Assembly (NCBI GenBank): GCA_009746045.1
Contig: RPFO01002324.1
Location: forward strand, 188,001 to 252,000
Origin: Mesostigma viride
Taxonomy: Eukaryota; Streptophyta; Mesostigmatophyceae; Mesostigmatales; Mesostigmataceae
Length of the DNA stretch: 64,000 nt
Direction: 5' to 3'
Part shown: positions 22,506 to 33,762 of the stretch, piece after piece
Layout of the letters: the number at the start of each line of letters is the position of its first letter
Position numbering within the stretch: the first letter of the stretch is position 1
Notes under the pieces: generated by a model
Seen by the model: the letters and a program-made list of their open reading frames with translations, nothing else
The model's database searches: none
Told to the model about the DNA's origin: nothing
Translations under genes and position numbers: made by a program

Positions 22506-23812
22506 GTAGTCCTTACCAGCAGATGGTGAAGGAAAGTGGCCAACAGGACCTTAAGAGACGTCTGCTGAATACCAGGGGTATACAGTTCAGCCTCTGTTAG
22601 CTCAGTGGAGCCCCTGAACTCCGTGACACAAGGTCTGGCATGAAAAATGGGAGGTGTCCCATCTGCCTGGGGTTTATGCTTGCAGACAAACTTCAGTCTG
22701 AGCTTTCTGGCCCCTTGTGGCAGTGCCTCAATCGGTGTTACAGGTGGTACCTGGGACTTACTACGTGGATCAGGACAAACCCATTCCTCTCTAGCCCTGT
22801 TAAAGGCTTCCATCCATTTCAGAAAACCAATCTGCGTTTGACAGTCTTTGACCACATCATCATAGGACAAGGGAGACATGGACGCTATGTCCCATCTACC
22901 AAGCCCAAACGCAGAGGGGTGTAGCTTCTGAGAATGAATGAGGGAATCAACACAGGGTTCCTGACCGGGGAGGTATTTTATGTTGACAGCATTGATGGCT
23001 GCTTCCAGGCCATCACTGATCTGTGTTAAAGGAATTTTGAAATGGTCCAGGGTGACCTGCCCCACCCCAGTCACGCTCAACCTCCCAGCTGAGATGACAA
23101 CTCCAGGGTATGAGACAAATGGTTCCCCCAGCAGTGCATTCCCCTTGTAGCCCTCTACTACCTGGAAGGGAGTGGGCACACCCAGAATGGGACTTAGCAC
23201 TTGGCCTTTGACTGCCATTTTTTTTTTGCCTGAAAAATCTGACACTCTAGCCCAGGGCGAGCGTTGCAGACTTAGGCCAGATACAGCTTGTGCACTGATG
23301 ATGCTCACCTGTGCCTGTGTGTCTACTGCCAGAATACTGGGATCCTGGTTAGATTCACCAACAGCATTGACTTGTGCTGCACCTGCTGCCATTTGTGCCT
23401 TGGCAGTGTGTGCTCTATGTAGAGCTTTTAGAGCCTCAGCAAATTTATTCCTGGGGACAACAGGATCTGCTGCTTCGCGTGGCTGTTCCTGAGATGAGGG
23501 AGGAGCGACCTGCTGCTCATCCAGTGCACGTTCCTCCTGCCCAGTTGGACCAGTGGGCTGTGGTGGGGCTGCACCACTGAGGAACACAGGAGCGTCTATG
23601 GTTGGGTTGCTTGCATCAGCTATGTCCCTAGCCAATTCACTGGGTGAGACCAACCCACCAGACTGAGGCTCTGAATCCATGTCCAAGAATTCTACCCCTG
23701 ACACGTCTGCCAAAGGAGGGTAATAAAGCTTCAGTCTATGCTTGCCAACCATTCGCTCTCTGTGATGCTGAATAGTCACCGTGTCACCTGTTTCTGACAA
23801 CCTGATGATTTC
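22451..23812 (-). pseudogene. pol: Element B retropepsin-like protease and N-terminal RT
   Basis: This is the continuation of the integrase frame. In the 449-codon frame counted from 23800, a Pro-rich linker leads to ILAVDTQAQVSIIS (D160) and, 63 residues on, ALLGEPFV (residues 222-229). Together these are the active-site and LLG motifs of a retropepsin fold, but with DTQA where DTGA or DSGA is normal. The RT N terminus follows, with a trace of the copia pattern (KLRLKFVCKHKP, ELYTPGIQQTSLKVLLATF). The frame breaks near 22510, before the first catalytic Asp. Position after integrase and before RT is unusual for Ty1/copia. Confidence 0.8.
23808..23812. repeat. Target-site duplication of A, left copy
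   Basis: ATTTC, repeated at 29965-29969. Confidence 0.9.
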
Positions 23813-24157
23813 AGTTAAAGCCCGACCGGCTCAGCTATGGCGGTCGGTCACGTTGAGCTTGGGATAAGGTGAACACAGAGAACTGCTGTCGGAGCTGGCC
23901 CACCACTGGTTTATGTCTTAGCCAGCAAACCCTATCCGGTTAGCCGTAACCGTGGGACAAGCTAGCTGTCCGTACCGACCCGGATAAGGCCCCGGACTGG
24001 GGCCTAGGTGGCGCCGGCCCTAGGCGCCGCCCTTAGACCGGTCGACCGCATCGGACCGCCGGATTATAGCCGGCGGCTTAGCGGACGCTAGCGGAAGGCG
24101 TGCGGACGGACATGGGGAACTTAGAGCCAGATCCTAGGGCTCTAGAGTTACTCAACT
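23813..24157 (-). repeat. 3' LTR of element A
   Basis: 345 bp, plus-strand borders AGTTAAAG...TACTCAACT, so the terminal inverted repeat is AGTT/AACT. It contains GC-rich palindromic stretches, for example GGCGCCGGCCCTAGGCGCC. Confidence 0.92.
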
Positions 24158-24534
24158 CCGACATACTCTTTTGTTCTTTGATTAATTATCAAAATAATTA
24201 CATCAAATGCAGACCATACAAAACCCTCTAAGGTAGGGAACTCAAGGGGGCCTCAAGGCCGTCAAAATCACCACGGTATCGACCCGCGCCCTTGTGATCA
24301 CACATGAATAGTGATGTAATAAGTAGCGAGAAAAAAACAACTATGCCACCAGACAAAAGGTGACCCATTTATTAGGACCAGTGACCCGCCGACGGGCCCA
24401 AGGCACCGTCCAACGTGGCTAGGGTATGGTCAGGACAAGCAAAAAAACTACCACCATGATATTCGTGAATGCTAGCAACACAGGGTGAGTTATGGCTGTA
24501 TTCATAAAGCGCCCGAGCCGTAACCCTGTGTGGC
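24158..24534 (-). other. Element A 3' untranslated region and polypurine-like tract
   Basis: This lies between the RNase H stop (24535) and the 3' LTR (24157). On the minus strand the last bases, AAAGAACAAAAGAGTATGTCGG, are purine-rich and end at the LTR. No other gene is visible. Confidence 0.6.
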
Positions 24535-24921
24535 TCACGGGTGTTGCATCGTCATGCGCTTGCGCAACACTGCGTACTGCGGGGCAGCCTCCCGCGCCTC
24601 CTTGGTGAGTGCATCCGCGGGATTGAGTTCATCCGCGATGTGCTGGAGACGCGTGACGCAGGAGGCCGCCTCAGCGAGTACGAGGTAATCAACGTCCTGT
24701 GACCGCGCATAGGGATTGTCAAGGAAGGCCAAACAACTTTGTGAGTCAGTGTGCACCGTGCTAGTCCAGTGAAGAGTGAACCCACACGAGCCAAATACCC
24801 AACCCAGCAAGTACCGCAGCCACATGCCATGTGAGATAGCTGAAACAATGCCCCGGCATTCAGCCGTGTTGGGGCTAGTGGCAATGCGGCTGTGCAAGCG
24901 CGAGTACCAATCTAACAACAT
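24535..24921 (-). pseudogene. pol: Element A RNase H, C-terminal part
   Basis: 128 codons: LLDWYSRLHSRIATSPNTAE with the catalytic Glu, VHTDSQSCLAFLDNP with the next Asp, and LNPADALTKEAREAAPQY at the end. Each motif pairs with the RNase H of element B. It overlaps the upstream frame by 10 nt, so a one-base break near 24915 separates the halves. Confidence 0.85.
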
Positions 24922-26852
24922 GCCAGGCTGCCCTCATTGCTGATAAAGAACAGTGCCCCCATGCGGGCCCGCACTTGGCTGACTGTGCGCGTCTCTAGAT
25001 TAGCATCCGTCACTATCTCGAGGTGCACCGGCTGTGAGCAATCGAGCCCACGAAGCACAATGCCGGGCGTCATGGCCAGCTGCCGCCGAACATGAATGGA
25101 CCCTAGTCCTTCCAGCACATCATCGGGCAGGCGAGCGAGCACTGCCAAATCAGGTGCCACCGTGTCCGCCAACCACCCGAGCTTGCCCTTAACCGAGGGC
25201 CCATGGGTTGCCAACAGCGGGGACGGGAGGTCGGCCAGCAGGTCAACCACATAGTTGCGGCTATCCTGCATGTGCATGACCCATTCGCCAGAACGCGAAT
25301 CCCGCTGCAACGTAGACTGCACGCCGCAAAACACCACGGGTTTACCCTCCTCATGATCCACCGCCCTGCCCAGGGGAAACTTAGCCGCCACTGCAGCAAG
25401 AAACTGGGTAGCAAAGGTGCGAGGTGCCACCAGCTTGAAGTCATCGCCATGCCACACGAAGAGGGCTGGCTCGCCAGGGACGCCGGTGGGGACCACAAAG
25501 AAGTTAGGATCCGCGCGATGGTACGTGGCCCCTAAGCTCTGCAAGACCTCCTCCGCGGAAATGCGGAAGATGATGGGAGAGCTCTGCAGCCCCTCCACCC
25601 CTGTCAACAGCTCGATATACTCGCTGCCAATGGTGCCATCCTGCCAGACCACCGGGACCTTCACCACGTAGCGGGTGCCTTGCCATGTTTGCTGCGCGAC
25701 CCCAGCGTCGCTGTGGAGGAATGCCCGCTGAAAGTCACCGCACCACATCCCGTAGTCCTTGCCCGCGTTCCGCTTGCCCAAGTAGATGACCGTCAGTAGC
25801 CGATGCGAAACATGGTTGAGCCCAGGGGTATAAAGATCCTTGGCATCCAGCGGGGAGGACCCCTTCGTCTCCGTGACCACGGGCCTTACCCGGAACACCA
25901 CCGAAGAGTTGGTCTCGTCCGGCTTGTAGGTGAGCACGAACTTCAACCGCAACCGCGTGGCCCCGGCTGGCACACTCTCCAATCCTCGGTAGACCTCGCG
26001 CTCTCGCCACTGCTCCTTGGCTCGAATGAACGCGTCGCGCCACAAAGCAAACTTGAGAGGATCTTGACAGTCCAGGACAAGTTGCTCCCACGTCACAGGG
26101 CTATCCGCCGCCAGTGAGTGTGAGTGGAGGCCGAAGCTGCGCGGGTGCCAATCCTGAGGCTGAATGATGGACTGGACGAGCGGCGGTGTGGAAAACGCCG
26201 CCATCGGTAAGCGCCGCACGACGCCGGGCTGCCCGACCACCACCCCCAATGGAGCGTGGTACTCGCGAAGCGGGATGCTGCCCACCCCCGCGACTGACAG
26301 CAAGTCAGCGGACACTGAGAACCCCGGGTATGATACGAAAGGTTCGCCCAGCAAGGCCACATCCTCGTAGCCATCCACGACGTGAAACGGCGTGTCAATG
26401 CCCAACACCGGCAGCACCACCATCCCGGTAACTTGATATGCCGAAGTGCCTGCAAAGTCGGTCACCGATTTGTACGGCGACTCTAGCACTGGATACAGGG
26501 TGGCTGCCCGACGAGAGATAATAGACACGGATGCTTGCGTGTCCACAGCCACCAGCTGCCACGGTCTACACGTAGGAAACAAGGCTGACTTAACCGGCCT
26601 GACCCCCTGTGAGAGAGTTTTGACCTGAGCCACCCCTGATGCAGCTTTCGCTTTAAGCGCCTGAGCACGCCACAAGGCCGTGACCGTTGAAGCCAGGTCC
26701 CTAGGTGGGCGAGGCGCATGGGCAGGACCCTGACCCTCCGGCGAGGCCACGCTAGGCGGGCCTCCCACATTATCCGTGGCTAGCACAGGAGGTGAGTCAC
26801 TACGTGCACTAGGTCCCGTCAAACCCACCCCATCCTCATCCCACCCATCCAC
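24912..26852 (-). pseudogene. pol: Element A protease, reverse transcriptase and N-terminal RNase H
   Basis: 646 codons from an ATG at 26852. The retropepsin-like region has VAVDTQASVSIIS (D104) and VALLGEPFVSYPG (LLG 167-169), the same 63-residue spacing as in B. RT follows: RLRLKFVLTYKP near 300-311, YTPGLNHVSHRLL, CGDFQRAFLHSD with D373, GVEGLQSSPIIF, then LFVWHGDDFKLV with D470 and D471 (HGDD at 25440-25451). Downstream VKGKLGWLADTVAPDLAVL is the copia post-palm motif. RNase H starts with D616 in EIVTDANLE. The frame ends at 24912 and RNase H continues in the next frame. Confidence 0.88.
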
Positions 26853-27646
26853 GGGGTCATATTGGGGCCCAGGGGAGGGGGGGGTGTAGCTGTGTCTGCC
26901 CCTGGGAGCGACCCGTGGGGTACCACCTCAGATGCTACGACAGGCGCATTATCCTTCACTACCCACCCCAGTGCCCTGTTGGCTGCCAGCTCACTCTCCA
27001 TGCTATCCCCTTGCTTATAGCCTGCCACCGATGCCCATGGTACCCTATACACCCGATCATTCCACTCTATGTCTATGACCCGCAGCGGCCAGTCTAACTT
27101 TGTGATGGCCCCAGGCCCCTGCATGGTGCCCCGTTTGCCGCTGGGCGAGCTCTCCTTGTGGAACATGACCAACTGCCCGACCTCAAAAGCGCTAGACAAA
27201 TCAGGCAGCGTGGCATCCTTGAGCCGCAGCTTGGCGGCGGTATCCTGTAGATGCTGTTGGTATGCCTCTACTACCTCGGGTGAGTAGGTGCCCGCTGACA
27301 GCCCCCGAGGCGTGACTAGCCCAAAGCCCTTGACATCAAGCACGTGCCTATGGTTGCACACATGCATGAGCTCCTTGCACCACGCCGTCTTGACCGCGTA
27401 GGATTTGCCATGTGGGTTATCCTGTCGCTTGGCTGCCACAGTCTTGACATAGCTTACAGTGCGATCTATCATGCCCATATTGCCGTGATCCTCACGCCCC
27501 ACGATGACCACGGCCTCCATCCCCGGCAAACCTTGCACACAGCGGAACTGCTGGTCTAGCATGAGCTCCACTACGGGATGAAAGAAAGCCAGGCTGATCT
27601 TGATAGCCCTGTGCAGGTCAGCCTCAACATGTGGGCAGCGGCTCAA
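26819..27646 (-). pseudogene. pol: Element A integrase, C-terminal part
   Basis: 275 codons, overlapping the preceding frame by 23 nt. The second catalytic Asp is D31 (ELMLDQQ). The position of the catalytic Glu holds D61 in GMIDRT, where B has GMIERT at the same 30-residue spacing. The tail has TMQGPGAITKLDWPLRVIDIEW and a C-terminal Pro-rich segment. It overlaps the protease/RT frame by 34 nt at a domain boundary. The same boundary is in frame in B, so this may be a mutation or a frameshift site. Confidence 0.8.
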
Positions 27647-29600
27647 TGTAGGTGGCCTTGCTGAACCTATCCTTGACTATGAAATAGGTGTCCCCCCCTT
27701 CCATGTGCATGACATCCCCCACAAGGTACCCTCGCTCCAAGGGTGGAGTCTTGGCATGCCGCCTACGCGACTTCTTCCTGATCTTGATGCAGGCAGGACA
27801 CTGAGCACGCACATTCTTCAGCTCGTTGTATAAAGGTGCCCCCAACATGTGTGCCCCCTCTACCTCGGCTTGGGCCTCATGCCCGTATGCACGGTGCATC
27901 TGGTATGCTAACAGTTTCAGGGTGACAGCCTGAGGTGCAGTGGCATTGTCAGGATTCTCAACAGGTGGGGTGACTACTGGGGTAGTGACATTGGCTAACT
28001 GGGCAGCTTCAGAGGCTGCACGAAAGGCCGCCCGTGTGAGCACCTTGCCAATGTGAAGATCCACACTAGGGTGGTGTGTACCGAGAACATCTGCCCGCCC
28101 AGCATTCTCTTGCACTGTCACAACATTCCTCATAGGCCCAACCGCCCCAGTATCTAGCTGGGGTGCTGCAGTAGTGCTTGGTCGCTCGGCGTTGTACACA
28201 CCCGACCTAGAAGACACCACATTGCTTAGGTCACGCATTGTAGACCCGTGCTCAGGAAGCACGTGATCCTGGCGCGACAGAGCCAGAGCAGCATCAACGG
28301 ATTGCGTGAGCACATCACGGAATGAGACAGAGGATGCAGTCACGTTGCTTTTAGGAACGACGTCAGGCTCTACGACGGCCCGGTTCAGCGTGACGCATTG
28401 AGCAAAAGAAGGGGTATCGAGCGTGCTCTCACCTGACTTTCGTGCTGCCCGTCGCTCTGCCCACTCCTCGCGTGTGCCGTGGACGACGATGCGCTTGGCC
28501 TTGCACGCCTCCACGCTGTGACCACGCAGAACGTCGTGGCACTTGCGGCAAAGGTTGTCCTCGAGCTCCAGGTCCGGGCGAACTCGGCAGTCATCCCGGA
28601 CATGGCGACGTCCGAAGCAGCGCTCACAGCGTTGCTTGCGGTCAGTAGACGCCCCCTGCTGCCGCTTGGCCGGGGGATGATCACCCTGCTTGGCGTCGCC
28701 ACCATGCCCGCGCTTGCGCCCTCGCTGGCCCCCGTTGTTGCCGTGGCCGACGACCTTTTTCAGGATGGCCGTAAGCTCCGACCGCGTAATTGGAGCCTCT
28801 GCGCCTGAAGAAGAAGACGCGCCGGCATCCACCTTGCGCAGGGATGGCAGAGCAGCCGAGGCAGCCGGCTTGGACTGCGCACTCTTGAAGCATGAGATCA
28901 AATACAGCATGCCCTCGTCGAAACTGACGGCACTCTTCTTTTTGAGTTCCGTCGCTATGGTCAGATGCACATCCGACGACAGGTCGCATTTCTTGAGAAA
29001 TCGATTGCACAGGAAAATGGGCTTGAGAGTATCTAGCAGCTTGTGCTTGTGCACGAAGACCTGGAAATCACGTGCAGCCCCGGGCAAATTTGCCTTATTA
29101 ACTGCATAGCCCTCGAAGTCGTTGAAGGCTTGCTCGTCGGCCTCTTCCTTAGACCGCGACAAGTGGGCATCTAGACCGTTGTAAAAAACTTCCCAGGTTT
29201 GTTTGTTGTCGTCCGCAATGCGAACTAGATTGGCAATGTTTGGGTGCTTTGTTGTACTGCAGAATACTGCACGGAACTTGCCAATCAGCTCCGAATCTTT
29301 GTCTGCGCGTCCATCGCGCAGACGCTTGAGAGCAGCTAGAAAATCTGCTGCGTCGTCCGCCGTATAGTCGGCCGGTAGATCTGCGGGCACCTCCGTTTGC
29401 TTGAGAGGGCCGCGATTTAGTGCATCGTCAGCAGCCAGCATGAGATGCTTGAACTGCTTGGCCAGTTCCGGTTGCGCCACGAGGGTTTGCATCAACCTCG
29501 TGGCCTCGTCCGCACTAAAGCGTGGCAGGACGGACCCTGCGGCCTCGCCACTTGGCGTATCTGTGTGTTCGCCCGTGCGGCTCCGTGTACCGGAAGCCAT
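27624..29600 (-). pseudogene. gag-pol: Element A gag, zinc knuckles and N-terminal integrase
   Basis: 658 codons from an ATG at 29600. A Gag region spans about residues 30-245 (NLVRIADDNKQTWEVFYNGL, DFEGYAVNKANLPGA). A basic Gly/Arg/Lys linker is followed by CCHC knuckle CERCFGRRHVRDDC (325-338) and a second knuckle CRKCHDVLRGHSVEAC (351-366). After a long linker comes the integrase HHCC domain with H569, H574, C601 and C604. The first integrase Asp is D629 in GDVMHM. The frame ends at IEPLPTC. Comparison with B shows one extra base here, after which integrase continues in the next frame. Confidence 0.85.
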
Positions 29601-29619
29601 CGGGATTTTTATGAATACA
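29601..29619 (-). promoter_or_regulatory. Primer-site-like leader of element A
   Basis: The minus strand reads TGTATTCATAAAAATCCCG directly after the LTR. Element B has TGCATTTATAAAAACTC at the same place (33795-33811). The shared AT-rich motif does not start TGG, so it does not look like a standard tRNA 3'-end primer site. Confidence 0.45.
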
Positions 29620-29964
29620 AGTTAAAGCCCGACCGGCTCAGCTATGGCGGTCGGTCACGTTGAGCTTGGGATAAGGTGAACACAGAGAACTGCTGTCGGA
29701 GCTGGCCCACCACTGGTTTATGTCTTAGCCAGCAAACCCTATCCGGTTAGCCGTAACCGTGGGACAAGCTAGCTGTCCGTACCGACCCGGATAAGGCCCC
29801 GGACTGGGGCCTAGGTGGCGCCGGCCCTAGGCGCCGCCCTTAGACCGGTCGACCGCATCGGACCGCCGGATTATAGCCGGCGGCTTAGCGGACGCTAGCG
29901 GAAGGCGTGCGGACGGACATGGGGAACTTAGAGCCAGATCCTAGGGCTCTAGAGTTACTCAACT
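29620..29964 (-). repeat. 5' LTR of element A
   Basis: 345 bp, no difference seen from 23813-24157. On the minus strand only 19 bases separate it from the gag ATG at 29600. Confidence 0.92.
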
Positions 29965-29969
29965 ATTTC
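29965..29969. repeat. Target-site duplication of A, right copy
   Basis: ATTTC, matching 23808-23812. Confidence 0.9.
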
Positions 29970-31322
29970 AGCTGGACCATGCCATCTACCAGAGTGGGCT
30001 TTGTTCCCTTCCCCCTCCCTATAGTAGAGTACCTGATCCCCCACTTCAAACACAGGCCTGGCATTACTCTTATCCTTTTTTGCCAGCAACTTGGCCAAGT
30101 GTTGCCTTTGCGTGTTGTAGTGGTCTAGTACCTCCTGAGAGTAGCTACCTGATTGCAGGCCAATTGATGTGATTTCACCAAAAGGAGAAGACATGAGGGG
30201 CTTGGTGTTCAGAGTTCTGCACACCTCAGCTGCCCACGCTGTCCTATCAGCATAGCTCCCAGACTCTGCTGTCCTGGACTCATTTTTCTTTATGAGGTCC
30301 CTGATAGCACGCATGGTACGTTCAATCATCCCCTGGCGTTCATGATCTTGAGCCCCAGCAATGTCTATCTTGGGCAGATCAGGATAATCTTGTATCCACG
30401 TGAACTGCTGATCCAGCATTAATTTTTCCTGAGGATGATACCGTGCTAGTGCAATCAGCAGGGCTCTGTGCAGTTGTTCATTGGCCATGCCTGGCAAGGG
30501 TTCTATCACCACAAACCTAGACCAGGCATCTTTTAGGACCAAGTAATACACCGTGTCCTTCACCAGGTGTATCACATCCCCTACTAGCTTTCCTCTAGCC
30601 AGTGGTGGGGTGGCCACATGCCATCTCTTGGGTTTAGGTGCATGCAGTTGGCACGCTTCACAGTGCTTCCTGACATGCCTGCACATCTGTTCCAGGTCAC
30701 GGCCATCAATTTTGTTGGCCAGCCTTTCTGCCACTGCCTCATGCCCCATTGCCTTGTGTAGCTGTTGGGCTAACCTGGCATAGGAGATAACCTTATCTGC
30801 TGCTGCATCTAAGGAGGCTATAGTGGGATCTTGGGCCACCTGTGCTAACGTCATGTCATAAGCCAGGTCCCAATCCACTTCCTCACTGTCAGGCAACACA
30901 GAGCAAATAGAAGGTACACGGCCATTGAGAAACCAGGGTACAGGAGACTTACAGTCCTCCTGAGTGCTGGCTTGTTTTGTGGGGCGCCCCGTCGAGGCTC
31001 CCTTCCTGGGCTTGTTGCAGCGTCCCCCTGCAGGTAACGGGTGGCGGGGCTCCCAGCAACCTGGGCACACATCCACATCAGATCCAAGTTCGGGTTTGCC
31101 CTTCCAGCAATCATCCCTCTCATGCCCCTTGCATGAGCACCTGGTGCAGTACAGGGTGGAGTCATGAGGCTTACCTTTCTGACTAGGCCCCTGGGAGGGC
31201 CCTGCCTTACTGCCTGGGTTCCCCTTTCCCCCCTTGTCTGATTTCCCCTGCTGCTTGGATGACCCCCCTGCCTTCTTACCTTGCTGGGGACCCTTGAACA
31301 CCGCCTTGACCTGAGCTACCAC
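29965..31322 (-). pseudogene. pol: Element B zinc knuckles and integrase, cut by element A
   Basis: The 455-codon frame has a basic Gly/Lys linker and a CCHC knuckle CTRCSCKGHERDDC (residues 59-72). A second Cys cluster CPGCWEPRH follows. The integrase HHCC zinc domain has H189, H194, C221 and C224. The catalytic core has D249 (GDVIHL), D304 (LMLDQQ) and E334 (GMIERT); the last two are 30 residues apart, close to but shorter than D,D35E. The C-terminal segment GRWHGPAEI resembles the W.GP motif of integrase tails. The frame stops only because it enters the LTR of element A at 29964. Removing A and one ATTTC copy lets it run on in frame into the protease region at 23812. The enzyme would insert cDNA in the nucleus. 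Confidence 0.85.
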
Positions 31323-33762
31323 CTCCTTGATGAGCTTCTTCCTGCTAGGACCTGCACCGTCCTGACCACCCCCCCTTGGACCTTGTTAACCTTGGGTTCC
31401 TTGACAGTTGAGAAGGGTTCTAGGCTCTGCTGAATGAACAACATGGCCCCCCTAAAATCATCCCACTTGTCTTTAAGGCCAGCCAGCAGAACTGCATTGG
31501 TGTTCTTGTCCAGCTCAGCTTTGGTGAGCCACTGATGGATCAGGTACTTAGAGTTGAGTTTCTTCAACTCCTCGTCCCTGTCTATGTACAGGACATACTG
31601 TTTGTTGTCACGTACGTAGTCAGACTTGTTGACTTTGTACGAGGCCAACCAGTTGAACCCCTTGAGAGCCTGCAGGTGTTCCCCCTTGGTCAACAGCCCT
31701 TTTAGGTCTGCTATGAATTCTGTGAAGATTTGCACCTCCTCAGCCCCAGGTGTGCTGGCCCTCCTCTCATACATCTGGACCATTTGTTTTATGCTAGGTG
31801 CAGATTGGTGGATCGTGTTAGACACCCTAAGAGCAGGAAACCAATCACGGATGTTATCATGGGACCAGGAATGTTCTATCTTGAAAAGAAACTCAAGTGC
31901 ATCCTCCTGCACAAATCCCTCAGCTAGACCTGGGAAGGTAATCCTATCTTCCCTACGGGATGCATCAAACCTGGGTCGCTGTGGTACAGCGACAGCCGCT
32001 TGTGGTTGAGGTTGCTGCTGCTGCTGCTGCTGCTGCGGTTGCTGTTGCTGATGCTGCCGCTGCTGCTGCTGCTGCTGCTGCTGTTGCTGATGCTGTGGCT
32101 GCTGCTGCTGCTGGGTTGTCGCTCCAGCGTTGCTGCCGCCCGCCATACCCCCGGTGCTTGCGGGTGCCCCTCCCCCTGGTGCTCCCCCGTCCTTCCCCTC
32201 GTCACCATCCTCCTCTGGATGCGACCGCTGGGGCGTAGACGATGGTCCACACCCCTCCTGCCACTTTCCTTGGCGGACCCGCTTGGCGGCCCTCAGCAGT
32301 TGCTCTACTGCCTCTGCTGCCCGCGCCCGCTTGGTCGGGTTGGCCTCCGCTGCGTCCAGCTCCTGGTGGAGTAGTGCAGCGATGCGGTCCAGCTCCAGGT
32401 CCGTGTCGGTCTGCAAAGTGTATTTGGGTGTGGGGGGTGGGGCCGGGTGGGGTGTGTCTGCGCCAGCGCGAACACGCTCACGCGCGTTTAACAAGGCCGC
32501 TCCTCGCTGGGCTCTTGCTGGCTGCGGGGTGCGCATGAAGTCCAGTACCGCGTCCTCGGGCAGCGGCTCATGTGGCGCCAGACCACGCTCAAAACGGATT
32601 GCGTCTCCGAATTCTCCCTGCAGAGCCCAGGTCCTGGCCGCCTCCTGATACCTGCGTAGAGCCCTCTCCTCCTTACGCATGCGCCTGTCTAGGGCACGTG
32701 CGTTCCGCCTGCTCTTCCTCGCCAGCCTGGCCTCCTGCTCCCTCCTCGCCGGGCCCACCATCGCTGCCAGTGCCGCCTCCGACCTCTTCATGGCTGCGTC
32801 CAGACGCGCCTGATGACGCCGGGTCTTCTCCGTGGCATCGTGCGCCTTCGCACGAAGTCGCCGCAGCTCCCGATGCTGCGCCTCCCTGGCTGCACGCTCC
32901 CTAGCCAAACTGTTCTCAGCCAATGATGGACCGCACCATTGCCCGCTTTGCCTTCCGCTGGCAATGCCTGGTGTACTCGATCTTGGCCAGTCGCTCCGCC
33001 TCGACCATGGCCGGGTCCATCAGCACCAGCTCCTCACCCCGCGCTCCTGGCTGCATCTCCACCGAGGAGTCTGTCTCCTGCAATACATCCCCAGCCATGC
33101 GCCGAAAGGTGCGCGCTGTGCGCCTGTGCGCAAAGGTGAAGAGCTCGTTCTTCTTGCGGAGAACGTAGGGGGGCGCCTCTCGCGCTCCTGTCGGCCCCGC
33201 GCGCAAACCCGCCCTCGCTACTCGATCCCGCTCCAGCTGCCGCTCCGCGAGCTCCCGGGCTATTCTGTCTATCTCAGTCTCCGCCCGCAGCTGAGCCTCG
33301 CGCTGAGCCTCCAGCTCGCGCTGCTGCTCCAGCTAGCTCCTTGCGCAGCTGGGCCTCCTGCCGAAGGCGTTCTGCCTCTCGGCGGAGCAGCTCCTCGCGC
33401 TTCTCCCTGTCCTCCGGCAACTCGAGATCCACGAGGTCCTCGTCCTCGTCGTAGCCATCCGACGGGATATCCCCCAGTACCGGCACCACCCTCCCCGGCC
33501 CCGTAACCAGCTCGGGTGCCGTGGGCTGCCCTTCAGCCGGTGGTGCAGAGGGACGCCAGACGTTGTATATCGGCGGCCTCGCCGCCAGCTGATCCAGGAA
33601 CCGCGGGTCCTCGTCCGAAGACGAGCGACCACTGCCGGCATCGCTGCCAGCGTGATCACCCCTACCCTGCCGGCCCCGCACTGCCGCCCGGTAGTCCAAA
33701 TCTTCGGACGACGGGGACAGGCTTGACTCCGAAGAGCCCTCACGATCAGAAACGTTCGACAT
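31316..33762 (-). pseudogene. gag: gag of element B (coiled coil, poly-Gln), frameshifted
   Basis: The ATG at 33762 opens MSNVSDREGSSESSL, an acidic Ser-rich start. A long charged, heptad-like segment follows (ELPEDREKREELLRREAERL), predicting coiled coil. The sequence continues through frame changes near 33335 and 32920. The last frame (32923-31316) carries more coiled coil (RRLRAKAHDATEKTRRHQAR), a poly-Gln block encoded by CAG/CAA runs at about 31995-32115, then a Gag-like core (ALEFLFKIEHSWSHDNIRDW, KDKWDDFRGAMLFIQQSL). The 32923 and 31322 starts are not ATG, which supports one broken reading frame rather than separate genes. A further break near 31350 leads into the zinc-knuckle/integrase frame. 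Confidence 0.75.

Larger units (their letters stand above)
23813..29964 (-). mobile_element. Copia-like LTR retrotransposon A, nested in B
   Basis: 6,152 bp. LTRs at 23813-24157 and 29620-29964 (345 bp each) appear identical by eye. The 5-bp target duplication ATTTC is at 23808-23812 and 29965-29969. Coding is on the minus strand with the same domain order as B. A sits between the integrase tail and the protease of B, and is therefore younger than B. Confidence 0.95.

Noticed and set aside
28134-28160. LDTGAVG in element A gag as a classical protease active site upstream of integrase
   Set aside because: It lacks the hydrophobic strand before and after, has no LLG motif at the right distance, and element B has nothing similar. 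The DTQA domain after integrase fits a retropepsin far better.
31960-32374. Plus-strand poly-Ala/poly-Leu ORFs
   Set aside because: Antisense of the CAG-rich poly-Gln block in element B gag.
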